DNA of 64,000 nucleotides, taken from assembly GCA_965366625.1 (NCBI GenBank), contig CBDUGP010000030.1:19333-83332 (forward strand), written 5' to 3'. Positions 8,701 through 17,766 of this stretch are shown here, piece after piece. The notes under the pieces were generated by a model. The model had not been told where the DNA came from. It saw only the letters and a list, made by a program, of their open reading frames with translations, and made no database searches. The DNA is from JAUIJL01 sp965366625 (GTDB taxonomy: Bacteria; Acidobacteriota; Thermoanaerobaculia; Multivoradales; J023). Made by a program: the position numbers and the translations under genes. The first letter of the stretch is position 1, and each line of letters opens with the position of its first letter.

Positions 8701-11049
8701 CGGAGGTAGGCGCAGCAGCTTCGCTCGTATCGGTGGGTCCGTCGTCAGATCAAATGGGGTGGACGCTTCCAGCCGGGCGAGGTCGCGGGCCAAGGCCTCG
8801 GCCTTAGGCTTGTGCCTCAGATCCTCCGTTTGCCAGGGCAGCTCCAAGCGAGGCGAGATGAGCTGACGCGGCTCTCCCGAGACCTCGATCACCGTGGTGC
8901 GAAGGATTTCGTGACGATCCACCAAGACTTGCAAGGCCGAGCGTAGGTCCGGCGCTTGGAGAGGTCCTTCCAGCAGATAGGTGCCCGGTATGTTGTAGGC
9001 GGCACCGTCTTCGTCGATCTGTCGCAGGACCCACAAGCGGCGCTGGGCGTGGGAGAGAGCATAGGTTTCCTGGCCGGGTGCCGGCTCGAGGGGTGGTAGC
9101 CAAGGCGACGGAGTGGACGGCAAAGTAGACGACTTCAGGAGCGAGGTCGAGCCGAGGGGAGCTTGTCGAGCTTGGATCAAGGCGGCTTGCTCGGTGATCG
9201 TCGGAAACTCGAAGAGATCTGCCGGAGTCACCTCCACTCCGAACTCTTGGAAGAGCCGTGGACCGATCCTTGCCGCCGCCAAGGAATGACCTCCGATGAC
9301 GAAAAATGAGCTGCCGATATCGATTTGCGACAAACCCAGGACTCGGCACCAGATGTCATGAATGGTGCCCTGGGTCGCGTTGCAGGGCCTTTTCAGGGCA
9401 GTAACCTCCAAAAGCTGTCGAGGTGTGGGCAGGGCTTTACGATCCAGCTTGCCGTGGACGTTTAGAGGCAACCTCTCCATGGGGACAAAAATGGAAGGGA
9501 TCGTGTGGACGGGCAGAGTGCGTCGGCACCAGCTCTGCAAATCCTCGGGCTCGATCGTCTCGTCAGGGCTGACGAAATAACAAACCAGCTTGCTACTCGG
9601 CCCGGGCGTTCCGACGACCGCGGCGTCGACCACGGCAGGGTGAGAAAGCACGACCTGCTTCACTTCTTCCGGCTCAACGCGAACGCCGTTGATTTTTAAG
9701 AGATCGTCGACCCGCCCCACCCATTCGATCGTGCCGTCGGGTAGATAACGGCCGAGGTCTCCCGTGCGATGGACGGGATCGGAGGAGCCGGGATCCAAAG
9801 GGTTGGGAACGAAAATCTTGGCGGTTGCTTCGGGGTCGCGAAAATAGCCATGACTGAGAAACGGTGTTTTGATGTAGATCTCACCGGTTTCGCCGATTCC
9901 GGCGAGCCGACCGTTCACGCATAGAAAAGCTGCAGCATTGGAAATCGCGCGACCGATGGGAATAGGCTTCGACCTGTCTTCCGGTACCTCTCCCACCCGG
10001 TGGAACATTTTGATCAGGGTGTTTTCGGTGGCACCATAGAGATGGATCAGCTCGGCGCCCGGCCCGTCGGCGTGGGTTCCCATTGCCCGTCGCCAGGCCC
10101 GTACATCCCCGGCATAGAGTGGCTCGCCGGCCAACAGAACGTGGCGCAAGGCGAGCCGAGGGGCCGACGGTTCCTGTCCTGGCGGTTCCTGTCCGGCGAA
10201 CTCGCGGGTCAGGTGGCGAAACATCGAGGGAACCGTGTGCACCAAGGTGACGGCCCTTTGCCTCAGCCACCGGACCAGCTTGGATAAATCGGCCCGCGTC
10301 TCGGCCTTGGGGATGCAGACCGTGGCGCCGACGGCGAGGGGAGCCAAGAGATCCCTGAGTGAGGCGTCAAAGGTCAACGGCACCAGCTGAGCGGCTTTCG
10401 TCGAGGCATCGAGTCTGAGTTCTTGGGCTTCCCAATGTATGAAATGGCTTAGGCTTTTGTGTCGCCCGAGCACGGCCTTGGGCCCTCCCGTGGAGCCGGA
10501 AGTAAAGAATAGGTAGCAGCCGCTCTCGGGGTCGACGACCGGCAGCGAGTCTGCGTCGCCCTCGGGTTCGACGTCGACGGAAATTCGCGGTTCGGCTGGG
10601 TTCTCAAGAACTCCGAAATCGATCCGACCGACATCTGGACGCAACACCAGGGTTGTGGCCGGGAGCTCGGCCCTAGAGTCCACGAGGCGCCCAAGGCGGT
10701 CTCGGTGAGGTTCGTCCGTGACGACAGCCGACGCCGGACCCAGCGACAGCATGTGCCGGATTCGCTCGTCCGGAAACTTCACATCTATCGGCAAGTAAAT
10801 GGCTCCGGCCTTCAGTATTGCGAGAAGAGCTACGAGCTGCGGGCCTCCAGGCGGCAGGGCAACGCCGACCACGGCGTTGGACAGGCCCAAACCGAGCAGT
10901 TGTCGGGCCAGGCGCTTTGCCGATCCATCCAAAGCCGCGTAAGTCCAGTCTCGATCTTCCTCTTCCACAGCGATGCCCGTCGGCATGTCGGCAGCGTGTT
11001 GCTCGAAAACCGTGTGGATCAATCTCTTGTCGAAACGTTTCTTGTTCAT
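5779..11049 (-). CDS. NRPS, A-PCP-C-A(Gly?)-PCP (1756 aa)
   Basis: This is a two-module nonribosomal peptide synthetase without its own first C domain; the upstream NRPS ends in a C domain that would serve it. A1 spans about 15-540 (F-F-T-S-G-S-T-G-G-P-K near 182; Y-G-A-T-E-N in place of the usual Y-G-P-T-E-T). PCP1 is near 588 (G-G-H-S-L), C near 640-1080 (H-H-I-A-C-D-G-W near 800), A2 near 1130-1640 and PCP2 near 1694 (G-G-D-S-L). Hand-reading the ten specificity residues gives roughly D-I-T-Q-V-G-I-V-W-K for A2, close to the known glycine code D-I-L-Q-L-G-L-I-W-K. A1 reads about D-A-R-H-L-A-L-L-I-K, which I cannot assign. There is no epimerase or thioesterase. The stop is 2 bp before the next gene's ATG; the start is 69 bp after the preceding stop. 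Confidence 0.96.
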   Translation of the reverse strand: MNKKRFDKRLIHTVFEQHAADMPTGIAVEEEDRDWTYAALDGSAKRLARQLLGLGLSNAVVGVALPPGGPQLVALLAILKAGAIYLPIDVKFPDERIRHMLSLGPASAVVTDEPHRDRLGRLVDSRAELPATTLVLRPDVGRIDFGVLENPAEPRISVDVEPEGDADSLPVVDPESGCYLFFTSGSTGGPKAVLGRHKSLSHFIHWEAQELRLDASTKAAQLVPLTFDASLRDLLAPLAVGATVCIPKAETRADLSKLVRWLRQRAVTLVHTVPSMFRHLTREFAGQEPPGQEPSAPRLALRHVLLAGEPLYAGDVRAWRRAMGTHADGPGAELIHLYGATENTLIKMFHRVGEVPEDRSKPIPIGRAISNAAAFLCVNGRLAGIGETGEIYIKTPFLSHGYFRDPEATAKIFVPNPLDPGSSDPVHRTGDLGRYLPDGTIEWVGRVDDLLKINGVRVEPEEVKQVVLSHPAVVDAAVVGTPGPSSKLVCYFVSPDETIEPEDLQSWCRRTLPVHTIPSIFVPMERLPLNVHGKLDRKALPTPRQLLEVTALKRPCNATQGTIHDIWCRVLGLSQIDIGSSFFVIGGHSLAAARIGPRLFQEFGVEVTPADLFEFPTITEQAALIQARQAPLGSTSLLKSSTLPSTPSPWLPPLEPAPGQETYALSHAQRRLWVLRQIDEDGAAYNIPGTYLLEGPLQAPDLRSALQVLVDRHEILRTTVIEVSGEPRQLISPRLELPWQTEDLRHKPKAEALARDLARLEASTPFDLTTDPPIRAKLLRLPPSSTGKPQHVLLLTLHHIACDGWSLGLLLSELLQIYTAICDHGPTYQPPAPDTLQYKDFAAWQRQRLAENAFAESRAYWHERLAGELPRLNLPTDRPRGRTQTFVGRSIRHSFSPELTERLQAFCAAHQASLFMGLLTLFQILLYRYTHQRDLVVGTAVAGRHLPELEPQIGCYLNLLALRGEIDPAAGFAEHLRQTVAQTGSDLTHQHYPFDLLVDELGTVRDLSRSPIFDTLLMLHNQPSIGPIRGDLDISDFMPRDGVSRYDLTLHCRLENDRIENERIVNGRLDMEFEYNTDLFAARRIEGILRHFTRLTEQALTEPRNAIGSLSLLGEAEELEMLAFSEPSLKTETPPKDISALFENTVARRAGDLAITCGDRRLSYRDLHRAAHAVAHHLRSQQGIAGGDAVGIMLERSEALPIAMLGVLASGAAYVPVDPDFPRDRVLHMLRNSDCRLLITEPELADTFAARPEDLSNQVRALTRGQIPGLQTPRATTDSPRSGPDSLLFRVMDPPPPSPRSKDPAYLIYTSGSSGMPKGVVANRGNLAAYAVAFQRWLKPRADDVILGLTTVSFDISLTELVVGPALGMSLVMANSEEVLDPRRLAQKILEQKVTVLQTTPSRLQTLLDEAGEDFLHGLRCLVLGGEIFPPSLARRLLRIGGFEIHNIYGPTETTVWSAAYRIQDENVALGRPLAGERIFVLSPEGELMPPGYAGEIYIGGAGVTDGYHRRPELTAERFVPHRLARSGLLYRTGDLGMWSFDGELIYLGRLDSQIKFRGYRIEPGEIEGLLVRHPSVRQAAVSVVEVAGEPTLCAYIVGDIEPSSLRRHLADSLPTYMIPSRFISLPELPTTPNNKIDRKGLPSPESACAENETVSTGPRNETEVQVARLWCDVLGLEQVDVHQRFFESGGDSLRAIRLFRRLDELCPGAFKASDLFSATTVAQQADLMSRLGRSRSGQGAEAILPSATQMVEVEI

Positions 11050-11118
11050 TGTCAGCCCGTGTGGTGCGTCACTCTGGATTTTCTGAAATGTTTTTGAACG
11101 GCTTTGCTGAGCTTGCTA

Positions 11119-14100
11119 TTAGAAATCTTCGCTGATCTGGGTCAGAGCCGCCGCGGTCAGCGTTTCGACTTGGAGCTGCTCCGACTCGTCCGCCAGTCGT
11201 GGAAAGAGATCGATCAAGGTGCGGTGTAATCCTGTTTCCGCAATGTCTAGAAGGGTTTCGAATTGCCGGGCCCAGGCGTCCACCGTCTGCGCTTTGAAGA
11301 TGCTTGTATTGAAATCGACGTAACCCTCGAGCTGCCATCCGTCTTGAAGGAAGGCGAAGCTCAGATCGAGCTTGCTGCCGCCGAGGTCGTGGTCCAGGAT
11401 TTCGACAGACCAACCAAGCTCGACCCCGATCGAGCGCAGGGCGGACTGTTGATCGGTGTTGTCCAAGCTCACTTGGATGTCGAAGAGGGGCGCTCTGCCC
11501 GGCTCCCGGAATTCCGGCCGAAATTCGCTCGCCAGCTCGTCGAAAGCGATTTCGCGGTGGGCAAAAGCCTGCACCACGGTATTTTTCACCTGGGCGAAAA
11601 CCTCCGATAGCGTGCTTTCTGGATCGATCTCGTCGACCAGAGGCAAGACATTGACGAAGAAGCCGATTTGGTTTTCCAAACCCGGAGCTTCTCGTCCCAC
11701 GATCGGGGTTCCGACGGTTTGGTGAACATCGCCGGTGATCTTCACCAACAGAACTTTGACCAGGGATAAGAGCAAGACGAAGGGGGTTGCATCGCCGAGC
11801 CTGGCGAGCCGATGGAGCGCGTTGCAGCGGGATTCGTCGAGTTCGAGGGGCAGCCGCTTGCCCTCGAAACCCCGCCGGGCCGAACGGGGAAAATCCGTGG
11901 GTAGATCAAGGGTCGACCGCCGACCCTCCAGCACGCGGAGCCAATAACGGCGAGAGGTTTCGAAATCTCCACGCTCCAAACGTCGGCAGAGGTCGACCGC
12001 ATAATCTTTATATTGAATCACCAGCGGATCTAGGCAGTTCGGTGAAGCTAAGAGGTGACCTTCTTCAGGCTCGGGATCCGCGGGGTGGTCCTGAACCCGT
12101 GTCTGGTAAAGAGCCACCAAGTCGCGGACCATGACCCCTATCGACCAAGCGTCACTGATGAGGTGATGGATGACCACCAGCAGCGCGATCCTTTCCCTTC
12201 CCGATTTCGGTTTCAGATGCACGATTTGGGCTCGGATCAAAGGGCCGTGCTCGAGATCGAAAGGCTGCTCGGCGAGCCGGGTGAGCAGGGCTCGCAACAT
12301 GGTGGTTTCGTCAGGGGGATTGCCGCCGAGCAAACGCTGCAATCGGAAGGTGGATGCGCGCTCGAGATCTCGAATCACTTGCCGCGGCTCACCTCCCTCT
12401 TGCTTAAAGGTGGTGCGCAGCGATTCATGGCGGCGGATCAGTTGTTGAAACGCGTGCTCGAGGGTGTCGATGTCCAGGTCGCCTTCGAGCACCAGTCCCC
12501 CAGGCACATGGAAGACGGTGGTGCCGGGATGCATCTGTTGGCTGAGCCAGACCGGCCGCTGGGCGGGAGAAAGCGGATAGGACGCAGCCTCGGCCGCCGG
12601 CTCAATCTGCTCGTCGCGCCGTCCTTCGAGCAAGCGTTCGTGCACCAAGCCTGTCAAGCCCCGGACGGTCGGCTGTAAGAAGAGATGGGAAAGATTCAGC
12701 CTGGCTCCGAGCCTCTTTTCGATCGCCGAAAGCACCTGAATGGCTTTCAGGCTATGCCCGCCGAGGTCGAAGAAGCGATCATCGGGCCCCACCTCCTCCA
12801 CGCCGAGCACTCGGCACCAAATGTTGTGGATGGTTTTCTCGACGGCCGAATCGCCTTGGACCCACTCACCCTCCACCGAATCGTGTGGGTCGGCGGGCTC
12901 AGGGCTCTCAGGGAAGTCGATGTCGGCGAACGGGGTCGGCAAGGCGCAGCGGTCCAATTTGCCGTGGGGGCCAACCGGCAAAGCGTCGACGAAAACCATG
13001 GGATCGGGCAGCATCCAATCCGGCAGGCACGAGCAAAGATGTCGTTGAAGTAGGTCGAGCGTTGGGGGACTGTCTTTGTCGGCCACGATCCAGGCCACCA
13101 GCTGGGGATCGACGTCCTCGAAGTCTGCGGCGTCCGCAGCGGGTCTTCGTGCGGACCCCACCACCGCCTCTTGCACCCCGGGATGGCTGAGCAGTGCTTC
13201 CTCCACCTCCCCAGGCTCTACTCGGTAGCCACGAATCTTGATTTGATCGTCGACTCGGCCCAGGTACTCGAGCTTCCCGTCGGGGCGGCGACGACCGAGA
13301 TCACCGGTGCGATAGAGCCGTTGCTCTGCGGCTAGTGGATGGGTCACGAATTTGTTGGCGGTTTGCTCGGGCAGATCGCGATACCCGGAGGCTAAGCCGG
13401 CTCCCGCAATACAAATTTCGCCGGCGACACCGATTGGACAGAGCTGGGATGACACATCGAGCACGAGTGCTTGGGCGCCGTCGATCGGCTCTCCGATATG
13501 GATGTCGCCCGGCCGATCCACCCGGCCGGCGATGCAGCCCACCGTGGCTTCTGTCGGGCCATACTCGTTGAAGATTTGGATATTGGCATTGAGGCCCTGC
13601 AGAATCTGAATGTGACGCGCCTCCAAGGCCTCGCCGCCGACCACCACGCGGCCCACGTTGGTGTGATTCAGGCCGAGGTGAGGCAGCAGTCGAACGTGGG
13701 TTGGGGTCAGCTTGACGAGGTCGACCGGGCTGCCCGGCTCGAATATTGCCCTCAGATCTTGCTCCACCGACCCGTGATCAATGAGGTGGACCGTGTCACC
13801 CCGCATCAACGGCAGAAAGAGGCTGGTCAGGGTCAAGTCAAAGGTTAGTGCAGTAAACAAAGGCATGTGTGCCGTGCCGGGCGGATCCGTCGGGGCATAA
13901 GTGTGTTCGGCCCAAGCGAGATAAGCGGCGAGGGACCCATGGCGAATTTCGACGCCTTTGGGTTTTCCGGTGGAGCCCGACGTGTGCAAGATGTAGGCGA
14001 GCGAATCCACTCCCGGGCGCGGTGTCGACTCGGTGGAGGTCGACTCGGTGGAGAGATGGGGGCTGGCGAGCCATGGGCTGGGTACGGGCTCGGCAAAGGT

Positions 14101-17100
14101 CGCCACCCGATCCGCCGCCTCCGCGTCGCAGACCACCTTTAAACCGGCGGCCATGAGAGCGGATCGGGCCGCCGGTTGGTTTGGGTCCAGAGGCAAAACA
14201 GGGGCACCAATACGCATGATGCCGAGAAAGGCGGCTACAGTGTTTGGGCTACGCGTTGCTAAAAGGCCTATGGGGTCCTGGTCGCCGTGGCCGGCTCCGA
14301 GGCCGATCAATCGGGCCGCGATCTGCCGACTGACTCGCTGAAGCTCGCCGTAGGTGATCCGTGCATCACCGTAGACCATAGCCGTGGCGCCAGGGTGCTG
14401 GGTGGCGCGTTGGTCGAAGATGTCGAGCACGGTCGGCTCTCGGCAGGTTGGTAGGCCTGCTGCCCAGGTCCGTGCGGGTCTGATGGCCGTCATGGACTCC
14501 AGTTCCGCGTTGTTGATCATCGGCAACTGGGAGATCGGCAGGGTGGGGTCGGCCAGGGCACCGTGCATCAAGCAAAGGAAGCGATCTAGAAAATTTCGTA
14601 CGGTCGATTCGTCGAAGAGCTGAGTGTCGTACTCAAAGTCGATAAATAGACGATCTCCGCTCCCTTGAACGACTTGCAGAGTCAGGTCGTATTTGCTGGT
14701 GCCGGCCGAGCTGGGAATCTCTTCGATCCGCAGATCGCCGAGCTGCAATGCAATTTCTTGCTGAAAGTCGATCATCACGTCGAAGAGAGGAGAGCGTGAG
14801 GGCGAGCGCTCGCCGTCCAATTCGTGCACGAGACGGTCGAAAGGAAATTCTTGGTGTTCCAGGACTTGGTCGAACTCTTTACAGACCTGGTCCAGCAATT
14901 GCTCGAAGGATTGCTGGTCATGGAATCGATTCCTCAGCACCACGAGGTTGAGATAGCAACCCACTTGATGCTCCAAATCGGGATCGAAGCGCCCGGTCAC
15001 GGGAGTACCCATCGCGATGTCGGCAGAGGCCGCTCGGCGGTTTTGGTGACGGTGCAGGAAGACATTGAAGAGGGTCGCTAGAACTTGAAAAGGGCGGGCC
15101 CCCCGCTCGGCGGCAAACGCTTTCAATGGCTTCGCCAGAGATTCGGGCACGGTGAGGCGAGCCACCGCGCCAGAGTAATTCTTGAGCCTCGGTCTGGGCC
15201 GATCGGTGGTTAGATCAAGGCGTTTTAGATCGCGAAGGCACCGGCGCCAGAAAGAGGCGGACGCGTCTTCGTCCCCTTTTTCCAGCTGATGGTAGGCGTA
15301 GTCGCGGTATTGAATCCGCAGCTCCGGAAGGTCGGGCTCAGCCCCGCGGGTGTGGGCCTCGTAAAGGCGGGCGAGTTCCCGCAAGCAGACGTCCAGAGAC
15401 CAGGCGTCGGCAACGATGTGGTGAATATTGAAGAGAAGCAGGAACCGTCCAGCGCTCTCGGCTCCGTTGTGCGAGGGGGCGTCGGCGAGGCGGGCTAGGG
15501 TGACTCTCCACAACGGACCACGGCTCAGATTAAAGGTTGTTTTCGCGTGTCGGCGGGATAATTGCAATAAGGCAATTTGCTCCTGCGGCTCGTCGGCAGG
15601 TAGATGCCCCAAGTCGATGATCGAAAACGGTAAAGGCATCTGGTCGTCGATCCGTTGCAGTGGCTCGCCGTCGACTGAAGGGAAGGAGGTTCGCAGGCTC
15701 TCGTGGCGTTCGGATAGTCGAGCCAGGGATCGCTTCAAAGCGTCGATGGACAAATTGCCGAAGATCTGGAAAGCGGCAGGAATATTGTAGGCGCCGGGGC
15801 CACCGACCATCTGTTCCATCACCCAGAAGCGCCGTTGGACGGGAGAGAGAGGGCCGTCGTTGCCCTCGGCACGGCGAGCGATGGGCTGAAGCCGAGCCTG
15901 CGGCGCCCGGCTCGATAGATGGGCGGCGAGTTCGCGCACCGTCGGGTGCTCGAAGAAATCTTTCAAGCTCAGGTTGCCGACTGAGCTGCCACAGAGATCC
16001 GCGACGATTTTGGTGGCGATCAGCGAGTGACCCCCCAAGGTAAAAAACGGGGTGTTGACACCCACTTTCGAGAGTCCGAGACGTTTTTTCCAGATGTCCG
16101 CGATGCGTGTTTCAAGAGCATTGGCCGGGGGTTCGAAGCCTCCTTCTGCGTAGATCAGCTCCTCGGGTTTCGGCAAGGCTTTGCGATCCACTTTACCGTT
16201 GAGATTGAGGGGCATCTCGTCGAGCCGAGTGTAAAAAGCCGGCATCATGTTGCGGGGCAGGTAAAGAGAGAGATGATCGTGGGCCTGACGGGGGTCGAAA
16301 TCTTGAAAGCCCTCTTCGAGGGTGTAGTAACAAGCGGGCAAGGTCTCACGTTCCGCATTTTGGTAGGGGACCACGACCGCTTGGTCCACGGCGGGGTGCC
16401 GTCGCAGAGCGACCTCGATTTCCGCCGGCTCGATGCGGATGCCGTTGACTTTGACTTGGCGATCCATCCGACCCACGTACTCGATGCTACGATCCGGCAG
16501 ATAACGTCCGAGATCTCCGGATTTGTAGAGCAGATCGTCGGGATCGTTGGTCAGCGGGTTGGGAACGAAGACCTGAGCCGTCATCTCAGGTTGACGAAAA
16601 TAACCTTTCGATCGGAACGGAGTTTTGATGTGGATTTCGCCGATTTTGCCGATCGGGCACAAGCGATCACCCTGTAGAATCAATATTGCGGTATGACTGA
16701 TCGGCTTTCCGATCGGCATGATCTTATGGGCTTGCTCGGGCCGCTCACGGATACGATGAAACACTTTAGCTAGAGTCGTTTCCGAGGGGCCATAGAGATT
16801 GATCAGCTCGATGCGATCCCCGACCAGATCCATCCATTGAAGGACGTCGGCTGCCAAGAGGGGCTCGCCGGCCAAAGCGAGTTTCTGCAGGTGGGGGAGG
16901 GGCTCGGGATCGGGCGACTTTTTAAGCTCGCGGATCAACTGGCGGAAGAGAGACGGCACCAGATGGCAAAGGTTGACTTTGGAGTCGTGCAGCCAACGCA
17001 AAAGGCGGACTGGATCGTTGCGGGTTTCCGGATCGGGAATGCAAACTGTACCGCCGGCGACCAAGGGAACGAAGAGATCCCGCAGGCTGACATCGAAGGT

Positions 17101-17751
17101 GGGGGGTGCCAACAAGCTGACGCGGACGTGCTCGTCGAGCCCGAACTCCTCGATTTCCCAACGAATAAAGTGACTCAGGCCGCATTGCCGGCCTTCAATA
17201 CCTTTGGGCTCGCCGCTCGACCCCGAGGTGAACATCAAATAGCAGCTGTCGTCCCCCGTGTCGGCATCCGCAGGGATGGCCGGTCGATCGTTAGGTGGGC
17301 CGGCGGGGCTCAGCCCTTGTTCAATGCAATAGGAGAACGGCAAGATGGCCTCGGGCGCGCTGAGAGCTTCACCGTCGAGCAAGGTGCACAGCTCGCTGTG
17401 GCGCGACTCGCTCACCAGAATGAAACGAGGGCGTGTTTTGCTCAACATGAGACCCAGGCGGCGTTGAGGGAAGGTCCTGTCGAGTGGGACCCACAGTCCG
17501 TGAGCTTTGAGGGTGCCGAGCATGGCGATGACGTATTCGATGCCGTGTGGTTCGAGGGTGGCCACAAGGTCCTGGCGTTCACAACCGAGGGCGTGCAGGT
17601 GATCGGCGATTCCGTCCGCAGCCTCGTTCAGGGCGGCATAGGTCAGTTGCCGATCCCCCTGCTCGACGGCAATACGCTCGGGAAACGTTTCAGCGGTTTG
17701 CTCGAATAGGCTGTAAATAAGGTCTTGGTGCAAAATAAGATCCTTGTGCAT
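11119..17751 (-). CDS. NRPS, A-PCP-C-A(Asn)-PCP-C (2210 aa)
   Basis: Domains in order are A1 (about 10-530, F-T-S-G-S-S-G-E-P-K near 178), PCP1 (G-G-H-S-L near 575), C1 (H-H-I-V-A-D-A-W near 781), A2 (T-S-G-S-T-G-K-P-K near 1258, Y-G-P-T-E-A-T near 1397), PCP2 (G-G-H-S-L near 1667) and C2 (H-H-L-I-S-D-A-W near 1865). The A2 specificity residues read D-L-T-K-V-G-E-V-G-K by eye, which is the classical asparagine code. A1 reads about D-V-R-H-A-A-L-L-A-K and I cannot assign it; it closely resembles A1 of the next protein, so the two probably arose by module duplication. The protein starts with an A domain, accepting from the terminal C domain of the aminotransferase-containing protein. It ends in C2, which donates to the next NRPS. 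It starts 15 bp after the asparagine synthetase stop. Confidence 0.97.
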   Translation of the reverse strand: MHKDLILHQDLIYSLFEQTAETFPERIAVEQGDRQLTYAALNEAADGIADHLHALGCERQDLVATLEPHGIEYVIAMLGTLKAHGLWVPLDRTFPQRRLGLMLSKTRPRFILVSESRHSELCTLLDGEALSAPEAILPFSYCIEQGLSPAGPPNDRPAIPADADTGDDSCYLMFTSGSSGEPKGIEGRQCGLSHFIRWEIEEFGLDEHVRVSLLAPPTFDVSLRDLFVPLVAGGTVCIPDPETRNDPVRLLRWLHDSKVNLCHLVPSLFRQLIRELKKSPDPEPLPHLQKLALAGEPLLAADVLQWMDLVGDRIELINLYGPSETTLAKVFHRIRERPEQAHKIMPIGKPISHTAILILQGDRLCPIGKIGEIHIKTPFRSKGYFRQPEMTAQVFVPNPLTNDPDDLLYKSGDLGRYLPDRSIEYVGRMDRQVKVNGIRIEPAEIEVALRRHPAVDQAVVVPYQNAERETLPACYYTLEEGFQDFDPRQAHDHLSLYLPRNMMPAFYTRLDEMPLNLNGKVDRKALPKPEELIYAEGGFEPPANALETRIADIWKKRLGLSKVGVNTPFFTLGGHSLIATKIVADLCGSSVGNLSLKDFFEHPTVRELAAHLSSRAPQARLQPIARRAEGNDGPLSPVQRRFWVMEQMVGGPGAYNIPAAFQIFGNLSIDALKRSLARLSERHESLRTSFPSVDGEPLQRIDDQMPLPFSIIDLGHLPADEPQEQIALLQLSRRHAKTTFNLSRGPLWRVTLARLADAPSHNGAESAGRFLLLFNIHHIVADAWSLDVCLRELARLYEAHTRGAEPDLPELRIQYRDYAYHQLEKGDEDASASFWRRCLRDLKRLDLTTDRPRPRLKNYSGAVARLTVPESLAKPLKAFAAERGARPFQVLATLFNVFLHRHQNRRAASADIAMGTPVTGRFDPDLEHQVGCYLNLVVLRNRFHDQQSFEQLLDQVCKEFDQVLEHQEFPFDRLVHELDGERSPSRSPLFDVMIDFQQEIALQLGDLRIEEIPSSAGTSKYDLTLQVVQGSGDRLFIDFEYDTQLFDESTVRNFLDRFLCLMHGALADPTLPISQLPMINNAELESMTAIRPARTWAAGLPTCREPTVLDIFDQRATQHPGATAMVYGDARITYGELQRVSRQIAARLIGLGAGHGDQDPIGLLATRSPNTVAAFLGIMRIGAPVLPLDPNQPAARSALMAAGLKVVCDAEAADRVATFAEPVPSPWLASPHLSTESTSTESTPRPGVDSLAYILHTSGSTGKPKGVEIRHGSLAAYLAWAEHTYAPTDPPGTAHMPLFTALTFDLTLTSLFLPLMRGDTVHLIDHGSVEQDLRAIFEPGSPVDLVKLTPTHVRLLPHLGLNHTNVGRVVVGGEALEARHIQILQGLNANIQIFNEYGPTEATVGCIAGRVDRPGDIHIGEPIDGAQALVLDVSSQLCPIGVAGEICIAGAGLASGYRDLPEQTANKFVTHPLAAEQRLYRTGDLGRRRPDGKLEYLGRVDDQIKIRGYRVEPGEVEEALLSHPGVQEAVVGSARRPAADAADFEDVDPQLVAWIVADKDSPPTLDLLQRHLCSCLPDWMLPDPMVFVDALPVGPHGKLDRCALPTPFADIDFPESPEPADPHDSVEGEWVQGDSAVEKTIHNIWCRVLGVEEVGPDDRFFDLGGHSLKAIQVLSAIEKRLGARLNLSHLFLQPTVRGLTGLVHERLLEGRRDEQIEPAAEAASYPLSPAQRPVWLSQQMHPGTTVFHVPGGLVLEGDLDIDTLEHAFQQLIRRHESLRTTFKQEGGEPRQVIRDLERASTFRLQRLLGGNPPDETTMLRALLTRLAEQPFDLEHGPLIRAQIVHLKPKSGRERIALLVVIHHLISDAWSIGVMVRDLVALYQTRVQDHPADPEPEEGHLLASPNCLDPLVIQYKDYAVDLCRRLERGDFETSRRYWLRVLEGRRSTLDLPTDFPRSARRGFEGKRLPLELDESRCNALHRLARLGDATPFVLLLSLVKVLLVKITGDVHQTVGTPIVGREAPGLENQIGFFVNVLPLVDEIDPESTLSEVFAQVKNTVVQAFAHREIAFDELASEFRPEFREPGRAPLFDIQVSLDNTDQQSALRSIGVELGWSVEILDHDLGGSKLDLSFAFLQDGWQLEGYVDFNTSIFKAQTVDAWARQFETLLDIAETGLHRTLIDLFPRLADESEQLQVETLTAAALTQISEDF

Positions 17752-17766
17752 AGGGCTCGTTACCGT

